Shown here piece by piece: positions 42,999-51,651 of a stretch of 52,628 nt of DNA. Position numbers and translations under genes: made by a program. The stretch spans positions 1 to 52,628 of the forward strand of contig MPDD01000016.1 of the NCBI GenBank assembly GCA_001874265.1, read 5' to 3'. Below the pieces are notes generated by a model. That model saw nothing but the letters and a program-made list of their open reading frames with translations, ran no database searches and was not told the DNA's origin. The stretch comes from Bacteroidetes bacterium MedPE-SWsnd-G1 (GTDB taxonomy: Bacteria; Bacteroidota; Bacteroidia; Flavobacteriales; Flavobacteriaceae). Each line of letters begins with the position of its first letter. Position 1 is the first letter of the stretch.

Positions 42999-45233
42999 TT
43001 ATGGATTAAAGTTATTTTCAGAATTTTCTAAGAACTCTAACAAGTTGTTTAATTCAGAGCTGTCAGGGTTTCTAGAGGTGATTTTTCTGAAAATAGATGT
43101 AATTCTTTCTTCATCGGAAAGTTCACTTTTGTTTAGCATTTCAACAGCTAACGTTTGAGATGCTTCTATTAATTGAGGGTCATTTAACATTACAAGTGCT
43201 TGTAATGGTGTGCTCGTTTTTTGACGTTGTACAGTGCAGTCATCTCTACTGGCAGCATCAAAAGTCGTCATAGATGGAGGAGGTACAGTTCGCTTCCAAA
43301 ACGTATATAAACTTCTTCGGTGTAAACTTTCTCCGGTGTCAGGTATGTATTTTGTAAGCCCTTGACCTGATGTTGTTTCTGCCCATAAGCCATCTGGTTG
43401 ATAAGGTTTTACACTTGGTCCACCAACTTTTTCAACTAACAATCCACTAACAGAAAGCGCATTGTCACGAATCATTTCTGCGGTTAATTTTGCCCTAGTA
43501 TTTCTTGCTAAATAAACATTGTTTGGGTCGGTCGTTTGCAGTTTTGGAGTTGTTTTAGATGTTTGCTGGTAGGTTTGGGACATTGCAATTCTTTTCAGCA
43601 TTTTCTTCGTATCCCATCCATCTTGTCTATAGGTAATGGCTAGCCAGTCTAACAATTCTGGATGTGAAGGAAGATCACCTTGATTTCCAAAATCTGCCAT
43701 AGACGCTACAAGTCCAACACCGAACATCTGTTGCCATAATCTATTCACTGCCACTCTAGCCGTAAGCGGATTCTTTTCATCAAAGAACCAATTGGCCAGA
43801 CCTAACCTGTTTTTATCATATTTGTCGGTAAATTCTAATAAAGCAGCCGGAGTAGAAAATTCAACTTCTTCAGTGGGATTATCGTAAACGCCTCTACCTA
43901 AAATGTGCGTTTTTCTTTTAAAATCATCATCTTCTTTCATAACCATAAGATTCACTTTTTCAATAGAATCTGGCATTTTAATAAACGAAAGAACGTCTTC
44001 AATTTCCTTTGGTGTAATTTCAATATTAGGTTTTGGAATTTCGCTATAACCAATTTGCCCTTTTTCTTTTAACTGATTGAAAAAAGAATAGAACCCATAA
44101 AATTCTTCCATAGAAATAGGGTCATACTTATGGTCATGACAACGTGCGCATTCCATGGTAAGACCAAGTAAAGCTTTAGCAGTGGTGTTGGTTCTATCCA
44201 TTACATATTCTACACGATATTCCTCATCAATTACACCTCCTTCTTGAGTTATTTTATGGTTTCTGTTAAAGCCAGTGGCCACAATTTGCTCGAGTGTAGC
44301 TTCAGGTAATAGATCTCCTGCTAACTGCCATTTAATAAACTCGTCATACGGTAAGTTTTTATTATAAGCATGAATTACCCAATCTCTCCATGGCCACATT
44401 ACACGTTCTAAATCATCTTGATATCCATGTGTATCTGCGTATCGAGCAACGTCCAACCATTCTGAAGTCATGCGTTCTCCGTATGCTTCAGATGCCAACA
44501 GTTTATCAACAACTTTTTCATAAGCACTTTCGCTTTGATCCTGTAAAAAACTATCTAAATCATGAAGCGTAGGAGGTAGGCCTGTTAAATCGAAATAAAC
44601 TCGTCTAATTAGTTTTTCTTTTGTTGCCTTTTCAGAAGGAGTAAGTCCTTTTTGAGATAGTTTATTTATTATGAAATTATCAATTTCATTGGCGGCTAAA
44701 ATGTTATTTTCAATTTCTGGAACGTTAGGCTTTGTTGGTGGAATAAACGCCCAATGATCTTTCCATTCCGCTCCTTGTTCCACCCATTTTGTTAGGACTT
44801 TTTTTTCGTAATCTGAAAGTGTTAAGTTAGAATGTACCGGAGGCATTATTTTCTCTTGGTCCGGATTGTTAATCCTAAACACTAGTTGACTATTTTCTAA
44901 ATCGCCAGGAATTATGGCATGTCTATCTAAGTTTTCTCCAATGGCGCCAAAAGCATTTTCTTTAATGTCTAATCTCAGCCCTGCTTCTCTCGTACCTTCA
45001 TCTGGACCATGACACAGGTAGCACCTGTCAGAAAGAATGGGTTTAACATCAAAAATATAATCAATTTTATCAGGTATTATTGTTTTAGATAATGTATTTG
45101 AACTTGCATATTCCTGATAACTAGGTTCAGAAGAATTCATTTTATTAATTCCAAATTTCACGATAATTACGAGACAAAATGGAATGAAAAAGAATAATCC
45201 TAATTTTAGAAATGAAAACTGTTTTTGTGGCAC
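42999..45233 (-). CDS. PSD1 protein: Planctomycete cytochrome c + DUF1549 + DUF1553, stop before natural end
   Basis: 744 residues as read to the first stop. A membrane anchor (about 8-28) is followed by a c-type cytochrome domain (about 55-150) with CYLCH (71-75) and the KIMPPVHSNLTLSDYEK stretch (Met ligand). DUF1549 comes next (about 185-390; RRVYFDLTGLPPT, HKYDPISMEEFYGFYSFFNQ) and DUF1553 after it (about 480-720; RVAVNRLWQQMFG, SRDDCTVQRQKTSTPLQALVMLNDPQ). The start codon is GTG; no nearby ATG fits. The frame stops at TAA 42999-43001, 37 codons before the conserved C-terminal NLDE segment. Function is unknown; it partners DUF1501 in redox-linked gene pairs common in Planctomycetes. Confidence 0.9.
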   Translation of the reverse strand: MPQKQFSFLKLGLFFFIPFCLVIIVKFGINKMNSSEPSYQEYASSNTLSKTIIPDKIDYIFDVKPILSDRCYLCHGPDEGTREAGLRLDIKENAFGAIGENLDRHAIIPGDLENSQLVFRINNPDQEKIMPPVHSNLTLSDYEKKVLTKWVEQGAEWKDHWAFIPPTKPNVPEIENNILAANEIDNFIINKLSQKGLTPSEKATKEKLIRRVYFDLTGLPPTLHDLDSFLQDQSESAYEKVVDKLLASEAYGERMTSEWLDVARYADTHGYQDDLERVMWPWRDWVIHAYNKNLPYDEFIKWQLAGDLLPEATLEQIVATGFNRNHKITQEGGVIDEEYRVEYVMDRTNTTAKALLGLTMECARCHDHKYDPISMEEFYGFYSFFNQLKEKGQIGYSEIPKPNIEITPKEIEDVLSFIKMPDSIEKVNLMVMKEDDDFKRKTHILGRGVYDNPTEEVEFSTPAALLEFTDKYDKNRLGLANWFFDEKNPLTARVAVNRLWQQMFGVGLVASMADFGNQGDLPSHPELLDWLAITYRQDGWDTKKMLKRIAMSQTYQQTSKTTPKLQTTDPNNVYLARNTRAKLTAEMIRDNALSVSGLLVEKVGGPSVKPYQPDGLWAETTSGQGLTKYIPDTGESLHRRSLYTFWKRTVPPPSMTTFDAASRDDCTVQRQKTSTPLQALVMLNDPQLIEASQTLAVEMLNKSELSDEERITSIFRKITSRNPDSSELNNLLEFLENSENNFNP

Positions 45234-45563
45234 AATGATAAATTTTGTTCAAAATACTAAAACAAGGTCTTCTAAACGTTTTTTTTTCGATGAATTACCA
45301 AATGTTAATGGTTAAGGTTCGATTTAAAAAACCTCATTTCGTAAAATTTGAAATGAGATTTGCCTTTTGGTTAAATTCAATTGTAGTTATTTTATCAAAA
45401 TTTCATTTAAAAATAAAAATGCATAACTATTAAATATATAAATGTCGCCTTTAATTGTATTAGGTACTGGGGTATATAAGACGCTTTATATAGAAATACT
45501 TTTGATTCAGTCCTACAAAAAAACTAATATGATTGCAATTATTGCAACTAATAGTTTCATGAT
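45234..45563. other. 330-base non-coding gap within the GH92 locus
   Basis: No credible gene is seen. The gap holds a probable minus-strand terminator (45333-45357) and a perfect 7-1-7 palindrome TTGCAATTATTGCAA (45533-45547) 16 bases after the CBM9-like stop. It may divide the locus into two transcription units, with the promoter for the PSD1-to-DUF4838 unit lying between the terminator and 45233. Confidence 0.6.
45333..45357 (-). terminator. Probable terminator of the GH92-CBM9 unit
   Basis: An 8-bp perfect stem (45333-45340 with 45350-45357) is followed on the minus strand by GGTTTTTT. It lies about 200 bases after the CBM9-like gene. Confidence 0.55.
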
Positions 45564-46676
45564 TTAATATGCAGTCAATTTTCCTTCGTTGTTTATAAAA
45601 AGGGTTTTGTTTGTAAAGGGGCTTTTCACCGAAAGTACATAACTCGTTTTTGTTGTTTCGGTGGTAATATTTATAGTAGTTTCTTTTATTAATAAAGATT
45701 TCGGAAACAAATCCTTATTCCATTTTTTGTTTTTTGAGTAGTATTTACGCTGTTTATTGTAAATATTGAAAAGTTGTAATCTAATATATTCGTCATTAGT
45801 TAATTGAAATGATTTTTTTTGTTTTTCATTTTCAGCAAAAAACACGTAGCCCCATTTTTCAGGTTCATGCATGTTTATAACACCTTGGGGCGACCAAACC
45901 CAATTGTATTCTGGTAATGGTTTTTTTGTTTTTGGATCTTTTTTTCTAGTGTATTTTCCATCCTTTACTTCAAAATCCCAATTAACTCTTGAGAAATTCA
46001 CTCGCCAATATTCGTTTTTTGGAATAGAAGTAGAAGAAGAGCCCTCCAAAAGAACACTCCATGGAAGTGCGATTTCAACTGTCCATTTAGAGTCTCTATC
46101 ACTGGAGTCATTTAAGGTGCCGTCAATGAAAATAGCAGTTTTCATTCCATTGATGTCCCAATTATTTAGAATCTTATTCCCATTTCTATAGGGTTTGGTT
46201 AAAAACAAATCCCAAACAGTATTTAGTGCATTTATTTCAAACTCCATGTAATTATGAGAGTCTCCATCAGGATCCATAAAAATTTCGAAATCATTATTGT
46301 AAAAAATTACGGCATCTCTTTTTGTAATATCTCCCCAGATATGAGGCTCTTCTAATTCTGCATAGAAATAAAAATATTCATCATCCCAAAGCATTTTTAT
46401 TTTGGTTTTATATTTTGGAGTTTTTACACCTTCTATATCAATAAATTCATCCGTCCAAGGTGCGTCTTTCCATTGCGCTTCATTTGCAATACCATCAATT
46501 TTAAAAGTGTCCGTGGTGTAATTAGCAATGTATGATTTTGGTAGAATATCACTCATGCTTTGCGCGAATAGTTGAGTTGATATCAAAATTAAAAAAAAGC
46601 AAGACAATTTGATTTTGCTCTTGTTTGTTATCAATTCAATAGAGTGTATTCTTCCTTTGTCAGAGAAAATTTTCAT
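45564..46676 (-). CDS. CBM9-like carbohydrate-binding exported protein
   Basis: The start at ATG 46676 gives 370 residues; an earlier ATG overlaps the upstream GH92 stop. A signal-like hydrophobic stretch ends LFAQ (about residue 39). The CBM9-like beta-sandwich begins with DTFKIDGIANEAQWKDAPWTD and continues through LWDDEYFYFYAELEEPHIWG, FYNNDFEIFMDPDGD and WTVEIALPWSVL, all typical of the DOMON-like/CBM9 fold seen beside Bacteroidota glycosidases. A C-terminal region of about 100 residues is unrecognised. It directly follows a GH92 gene, so sugar binding during glycan breakdown is likely. Confidence 0.87.
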   Translation of the reverse strand: MKIFSDKGRIHSIELITNKSKIKLSCFFLILISTQLFAQSMSDILPKSYIANYTTDTFKIDGIANEAQWKDAPWTDEFIDIEGVKTPKYKTKIKMLWDDEYFYFYAELEEPHIWGDITKRDAVIFYNNDFEIFMDPDGDSHNYMEFEINALNTVWDLFLTKPYRNGNKILNNWDINGMKTAIFIDGTLNDSSDRDSKWTVEIALPWSVLLEGSSSTSIPKNEYWRVNFSRVNWDFEVKDGKYTRKKDPKTKKPLPEYNWVWSPQGVINMHEPEKWGYVFFAENEKQKKSFQLTNDEYIRLQLFNIYNKQRKYYSKNKKWNKDLFPKSLLIKETTINITTETTKTSYVLSVKSPFTNKTLFINNEGKLTAY

Positions 46677-46699
46677 AAAACTAATTAGCTTAATGTTTA

Positions 46700-48961
46700 T
46701 TAATGGACTCCCCAATTCGTATTGGGTTTATCACCCATTACAAAATGTAGGGTGCCTCCGTTTTTTAATTCTTGATGCATTAAAACGGTTCGGTTAAAAT
46801 TAACATTATTCAAAGTTGCAGATTGAATGTATTTATTTTTATCAGAAACATTTTCAGCGATGATTGTAAAGTTAGTGTTTTCTGTAATTTTAATTACAGA
46901 TTTTTCAAATAATGGGCTTCCAATTTGATAAAGTCCAGAAGATGGATTGTAAGGATAAAGCCCCATTGAACTAAAGACATACCAAGCAGACATTTGACCA
47001 CAATCTTCATTTCCACTTAACCCATCTGGAGTGGCAAAGTATTGAGATTTTAAAATTTCTCTGACCCAATATTGGGTTCTCCAGGGTTGTTTAGCAAAAT
47101 TAAACATATAGGCTATGTGATGGCTTGGTTCATTTCCGTGTGCGTATTGCCCAATTAAACCAGAAATGTCAGCAGAAACATTTTCGCCTGTTATTTCAGA
47201 GGATTCGGAAAACAATTGCTCTAATTTATTACTGAATTTGTTATTGCCACCATGTAATTTAATAAGTTCATTTGTATCGTGTAAAACGAACCAACTATGT
47301 TGCCAAGCATTTCCTTCGGTATAGTCCGCATGTACCCTATGTGCTGAATATTTTGGATCAAAAGGTTCGTGCCAACCCGTACCTGTATTATTTTTTCCTC
47401 GCATAAAACCAGTTTCAGGATCAAACAAGTATTTGTATGCTTTAGAGCGATTTAAAAAATATTCATAATCTTCTTGTTTATCTAATAGTTTGGCAATTTG
47501 GGCCACACACCAGTCATTATATGCATATTCTAAGGTGATTGTAACCGATTCATCTAATAAATTATATGGAATATAGCCATACTCTTTATAGATACTTAAT
47601 CCGCGAGCATCCTGCATCATAGTTGTTTTCATTGCGGAATAAGCCTTTTCAATATCAAAACCTTTGATTCCTTTTAGAGAAGCTTCGGCAATAACTGGTA
47701 TGGAATGATAGCCCGTCATAGTATTGGTTTCATTTCCATATAAATTCCAAACAGGTAAAGTTTTATTTTGGTTATAGTATACCAACATAGAGTTTACAAT
47801 ATCTGACACACGATTAGGATCTAATATGGTAAGTAATGGCTGCTCTGCTCTAAAGGTATCCCAAAGTGATAACGAGGAATATGTAATAAATTTGTCAGTT
47901 TTATAAATACTGTCATTACTTTGTCTAAACTCACCATTCTTATCGCTAAAAGTTACTGGTGCTATTTGGGTATGATATAGGGCGGAATAGAATATTTCTT
48001 TTAATGAGTCGCTCGGAGTTTCAATATGAATTTTACTTAGGTTTTGTTCCCATTTTTTTTCAGCTTCATTTTTAATTTTATCAAATTCAAAACGTTCCGT
48101 ATGATCGCTCATGTTTTCAAGAGCATTTTCTATACTAACCGATGAAAGCCCAACTTTAACTTCGAGACTTTCATTATTAACATCGTTAAAAAAAAGTTGA
48201 ACCGCGGTTTTTGTGCCTTTAACTGATTTTGTTTTTTCAACATATTTGCTGTCAACAACTAAATCATATTCTTTCAATGATTTTGAAAATTTTGCAACAA
48301 AAAACACTTTCTGATTTTTTGCCCAACCACTACTATTTCTATATCCTGATATCGTAAATTTATCTTCAATTTTTAAGTTAGTTTCGGTCGGTCTATCCCA
48401 GTTTATAGCAAACCCTAAGTCAATAATTACTGATTGAGGTTCATTTTCTGCATAGGTGTATTTATGAAATCCTGTTCTTAAGTCTGTGGTCAATTCTGCC
48501 TTAATATTGTGATCAATGAGATTTATGCTATAATAACCGGCCTTTGAAACTTCTTGAGTATGTGTGTAACTAGATTTATAAGGAATATCATCTCGCGATT
48601 TAATAGGTGTTGTTAAATCGACTTTTTTATTAATTGGCATAAGTCTAATATCGTACAAGTCACCAATTCCCGTTCCACTCAAATGTAAGTGACTAAATCC
48701 GATTGTTATAGAATCTGAATAATGGTATCCAGAACACCAATCCCAGCCTGAAGTGCCATTATCGGGACTTAGTTGTATCATTCCAAAGGGAACTGTTGCT
48801 CCCGGATAAGTATGTCCATGACCACCTGTGCCAATAAGAGGGTTTACAAAGTCTGTAGGTGTTGTATTTTTTACAAAATCTGTTTCATTCAACTTAGAAC
48901 AAGAATGCAGGGCGAAAAAAATAATGTAGAAAAGGGGGAAATAATTTTTCAACAGTAGCAC
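46700..48961 (-). CDS. GH92-family alpha-mannosidase (lipoprotein)
   Basis: 753 residues with lipobox LHSC (Cys 21). The start is GTG 48961; TTG 48952 is an equally good alternative giving MKNYF..., and no ATG fits. GH92 motifs are the most canonical of the three copies: DFVNPLIGTGGHGHTYPGA, GFSHLHLSGTG, LWDTFRAEQP, EGNAWQHSWFVLHD and GNEDCGQMSAWYVF. HGNEPSHH retains the His and Glu that I recall as contacting the second sugar in alpha-1,2-mannosidases, so this copy is the best candidate for classic exo-alpha-mannosidase activity. It is first in the minus-strand locus and divergent from the LytS/LytTR pair. Confidence 0.94.
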   Translation of the reverse strand: MLLLKNYFPLFYIIFFALHSCSKLNETDFVKNTTPTDFVNPLIGTGGHGHTYPGATVPFGMIQLSPDNGTSGWDWCSGYHYSDSITIGFSHLHLSGTGIGDLYDIRLMPINKKVDLTTPIKSRDDIPYKSSYTHTQEVSKAGYYSINLIDHNIKAELTTDLRTGFHKYTYAENEPQSVIIDLGFAINWDRPTETNLKIEDKFTISGYRNSSGWAKNQKVFFVAKFSKSLKEYDLVVDSKYVEKTKSVKGTKTAVQLFFNDVNNESLEVKVGLSSVSIENALENMSDHTERFEFDKIKNEAEKKWEQNLSKIHIETPSDSLKEIFYSALYHTQIAPVTFSDKNGEFRQSNDSIYKTDKFITYSSLSLWDTFRAEQPLLTILDPNRVSDIVNSMLVYYNQNKTLPVWNLYGNETNTMTGYHSIPVIAEASLKGIKGFDIEKAYSAMKTTMMQDARGLSIYKEYGYIPYNLLDESVTITLEYAYNDWCVAQIAKLLDKQEDYEYFLNRSKAYKYLFDPETGFMRGKNNTGTGWHEPFDPKYSAHRVHADYTEGNAWQHSWFVLHDTNELIKLHGGNNKFSNKLEQLFSESSEITGENVSADISGLIGQYAHGNEPSHHIAYMFNFAKQPWRTQYWVREILKSQYFATPDGLSGNEDCGQMSAWYVFSSMGLYPYNPSSGLYQIGSPLFEKSVIKITENTNFTIIAENVSDKNKYIQSATLNNVNFNRTVLMHQELKNGGTLHFVMGDKPNTNWGVH

Positions 48962-49065
48962 AATTTTTAGTTTGTTCTATAAATATTTATAAATTTACCT
49001 AGTTGTAAAACTTATTTAGACGTACGGCAGTTCGTATCTGCTAAACTTCAACAAAAAACAAATCT

Positions 49066-50142
49066 GTGCCATTAACCGATCAATATAGAAATTTAGAATC
49101 TGCAAAAACATTTAAAATAACCTTTAGGCATCATGCCATATTTTGGCTATTGTATTTTAGTTTAAATACAATTCGTTGGGCTGGTATTCATAATGATTTT
49201 TTGTATTCTTTAAAAACAACTGCGATAGGTTTCCCAATACACATGATGTTGGCGTATTTTAATATTTATTATCTAATGCCAAATTTTGTTTTTAAAAGAA
49301 AATATTTGTCATACATAGTTTTACTTATAGTCTCAATTCTTGCGGTTGTTGTTCTGAAATTTAATCTAACGTACTATTTAATAAGTCATAATGTTTGGCC
49401 AGAAGGTCCTGAGGTTACAAATACATTTACCGCAAATTATGCCTTAGATATGTCAATTGGAGAGTTTTATGTAGTTGCAGTAGTTACTTCAATTAAAATT
49501 ACCATGGATTGGATTTCTGAGCACAGAAGGGTTACAAATTTGGAAAAAATGCAATTAGAAACAGAGTTGTTATTTTTAAGAACTCAAGTGTCTCCGCATT
49601 TCTTTTTTAATACACTTAACAATATCTATTCCCTAGCATTGGAGAACTCAAAGAAGACCCCTCAAGTTGTATTGAAGTTGTCGGAATTAATGAGATATCT
49701 CTTGTACGAAACAAAATCAAAAAGAAATAGTCTTCAAGATGAGATAGTTTGTATCCAAAATTATTTGGATTTGGAACGTTTAAGGTATGGTGAGAAGTTG
49801 GAAATAGAAATGAATATAAAAGGAGAAATAGGAGAGAAGAAAATTGCACCTATTTTACTTTTGTCTTTTGTTGAGAATGCATTTAAACATGGAGTAAGTA
49901 AAACGATTGAAAAAGTTAAAATAAAAATTGAATTTGATATAACTCCGAGTTTCCTCTATTTTAGCATTTCAAACCCCATTCCAGATGCAGATGACTTCAA
50001 TAAAAAAATGAATGCATCAGGTGGGATTGGACTTAACAATGTTAAGAAACGGTTGGAGCTAGGGTATAAAGATGAAGAATTTGATTTGGCTATTGAAAAT
50101 GAAGATAACAACTTTACTGTGAATCTTAAAATAAAAGTATAA
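49066..50142 (+). CDS. LytS/YehU-type sensor histidine kinase
   Basis: 358 residues. Four membrane helices (about 25-42, 52-72, 82-105, 128-146) are followed by a short coiled stretch and the His_kinase domain (PF06580 type). The phospho-accepting His 178 lies in RTQVSPHFFFNTLNNIYSL. The ATPase part has PILLLSFVENAFKHGV and GGIGLNNVKKRLELGY. The start is GTG 49066, as the next in-frame Met is residue 60. The end overlaps the response regulator gene as TAATG. It diverges from a GH92 gene 105 bases away, so sensing of a glycan-related or envelope signal is plausible. Confidence 0.93.
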   Translation: MPLTDQYRNLESAKTFKITFRHHAIFWLLYFSLNTIRWAGIHNDFLYSLKTTAIGFPIHMMLAYFNIYYLMPNFVFKRKYLSYIVLLIVSILAVVVLKFNLTYYLISHNVWPEGPEVTNTFTANYALDMSIGEFYVVAVVTSIKITMDWISEHRRVTNLEKMQLETELLFLRTQVSPHFFFNTLNNIYSLALENSKKTPQVVLKLSELMRYLLYETKSKRNSLQDEIVCIQNYLDLERLRYGEKLEIEMNIKGEIGEKKIAPILLLSFVENAFKHGVSKTIEKVKIKIEFDITPSFLYFSISNPIPDADDFNKKMNASGGIGLNNVKKRLELGYKDEEFDLAIENEDNNFTVNLKIKV

Positions 50143-50855
50143 TGAGTATTAAATGTATAATTATTGATGATGAACCTTTAGCGGTAAACGTTATTAAAAA
50201 CTATTTAAATCAAATAGATAATTTCGAGTTGTTAGAAACATTTAATAACGCTATTGATGGTTTGAGTTTTATGAATGACAATGTGGTTGATTTGATCTTT
50301 CTAGATATAAATATGCCCATTTTAGACGGTTTAAGTTTTATTAAAAGTTTAGAGAAAAAGCCATTGATAATAATTACAAGCGCTTACAAAGAATTTGCTG
50401 CAGAAACCTATGACTTAGATGTATTGGATTACTTAGTAAAACCAATTAGTTTTCCAAGATTTGTAAAATCTGTAAATAAAGTAAATAAAACATTGTCAGT
50501 TTCTAAAACGGTACAAAATGAGACCTTAGATAAGCCTTTTATTTTTATAAAATTAGAAAAGAAAAGGATGAAAAAACTTTATCTAGATGAGTTGTTGGTT
50601 GTAGAATGTTTAAAGGATTATTTAAAGTTGATTACGACTACTGAAAATTATATCATTCATCAGACCTTAAGTAGTTTTACTGATGGTTTACCGGCTGATA
50701 AATTTTTACGAATTCATCGATCCTTCACAATATCATTAGATAAAATTGATATGATTGAAGGCAATAGTGTTGAAGTAGGAGGAATGCGTTATGTAATTGG
50801 ACGAACTTATGCTAAGAATGTGAAACCAATTATTTTAAATACGGCAACACTTTAA
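50142..50855 (+). CDS. LytTR-family response regulator
   Basis: 237 residues. The receiver domain (1-120) has the acidic pair D9-D10, phospho-acceptor D55 (FLDINMPILDG) and the conserved Lys 100 (YLVKP). The C-terminal LytTR DNA-binding domain (about 135-235) contains YLDELLVVECLKDYLKL and FLRIHRSFTISLDKIDMIEG. It is coupled to the sensor kinase by a TAATG overlap. Cognate pairs of this type bind direct repeats near their targets; the adjacent GH92 locus is the natural candidate regulon. The stop lies 2 bases from the convergent rpe gene. Confidence 0.94.
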   Translation: MSIKCIIIDDEPLAVNVIKNYLNQIDNFELLETFNNAIDGLSFMNDNVVDLIFLDINMPILDGLSFIKSLEKKPLIIITSAYKEFAAETYDLDVLDYLVKPISFPRFVKSVNKVNKTLSVSKTVQNETLDKPFIFIKLEKKRMKKLYLDELLVVECLKDYLKLITTTENYIIHQTLSSFTDGLPADKFLRIHRSFTISLDKIDMIEGNSVEVGGMRYVIGRTYAKNVKPIILNTATL

Positions 50856-50857
50856 AT

Positions 50858-51517
50858 TTAGCTGTTCGCTAATACTTTCAGGTTTTTAATAGTTTCAATT
50901 GGATTTTCTGCTTTAAAAACAAAACTACCAGCAACTAAAACATCGGCTCCAGCAGTAATTAGTTGATGTGCGTTTTTATCCGTAACCCCTCCGTCGATTT
51001 CAATTTTTGTCGAAGCCCCAGATTTTTCAATCAAGTCTTTTAATTGAATAACCTTTTTGTAAGTGTTTTCAATAAAACTTTGTCCACCAAAACCAGGATT
51101 AACACTCATAATACATACTAAATCAATGTCTTTAATTACATCTTCTAAGACGCTGATAGGTGTATGTGGGTTTAGCGCTACTCCAGCTTGCATACCCACC
51201 GCTTTAATGGCTTGTAATGTTCGGTGTAAATGAGTGCAGGCTTCATAATGAACAGTTAAAATATCTGCACCTACACTTTTAAATGTTTCGATATATCTAT
51301 CAGGATCTACAATCATTAAATGCACATCCATCGTTTTTTTTGCATGACGTTCCATCGCTTTTATTACGGGCATTCCAAATGAAATGTTTGGTACAAAAAC
51401 TCCGTCCATTACATCAATATGAATCCAATCTGCTTCACTTGTGTTCAACATTTCTATATCGCGTTGAATGTTTGCGAAGTCTGCTGCAAGTACTGAAGGA
51501 GCAATTAGTTTTGTCAT
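50858..51517 (-). CDS. rpe: Ribulose-phosphate 3-epimerase
   Basis: 219-residue TIM-barrel enzyme converting ribulose-5-phosphate and xylulose-5-phosphate in the pentose phosphate pathway. Motifs: the SVLAADFANI start, WIHIDVMDGVFVPNISFG with metal-binding residues, DVHLMI, MSVNPGFGGQSFI (phosphate loop) and EIDGGV near the C-terminus. Length is normal. An exact -7 box lies 30-37 bases upstream. It is the downstream neighbour of the sigma-factor gene but has its own promoter after that gene's terminator. Confidence 0.97.
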   Translation of the reverse strand: MTKLIAPSVLAADFANIQRDIEMLNTSEADWIHIDVMDGVFVPNISFGMPVIKAMERHAKKTMDVHLMIVDPDRYIETFKSVGADILTVHYEACTHLHRTLQAIKAVGMQAGVALNPHTPISVLEDVIKDIDLVCIMSVNPGFGGQSFIENTYKKVIQLKDLIEKSGASTKIEIDGGVTDKNAHQLITAGADVLVAGSFVFKAENPIETIKNLKVLANS

Positions 51518-51546
51518 GTCTTAAAATTATAAAGATTTATGTTGTG

Positions 51547-51554
51547 CAAAGATA
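51547..51554 (-). promoter_or_regulatory. Bacteroidota -7 promoter box for rpe
   Basis: On the minus strand this reads TATCTTTG, an exact TAnnTTTG match, 30 bases upstream of the rpe start. Confidence 0.5.
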
Positions 51555-51603
51555 GGGAGTCAAATTAAAAAGTGCGTAAAAGTTTGATTGAAATTGAAAT
51601 AAA

Positions 51604-51630
51604 AAATGCCAAGCAATTTGCTCGGCATTT
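51604..51630 (-). terminator. Rho-independent terminator after the sigma-factor gene
   Basis: A stem of 7 bp plus 5 bp with a one-base mismatch (51604-51616 with 51618-51630) is followed on the minus strand by TTTTTT-type bases. It lies 22 bases after the sigma-factor stop. Confidence 0.8.
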
Positions 51631-51651
51631 TCTAAAACGTTTTACTTTTTA

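Noticed and set aside
42874-43158. 94-codon plus-strand open frame over the PSD1/DUF1501 junction
   Set aside because: It is antisense to the PSD1 C-terminus and its tail; the minus-strand reading gives the conserved NLDE segment.
45245-45433. 62-codon plus-strand open frame in the 330-base gap
   Set aside because: Composition is random-looking, it spans a probable terminator, and no motif or credible signal is present.
46677-46715. Upstream ATG of the CBM9-like gene
   Set aside because: It overlaps the end of the GH92 gene and adds a leader with no signal features; ATG 46676 is adequate.
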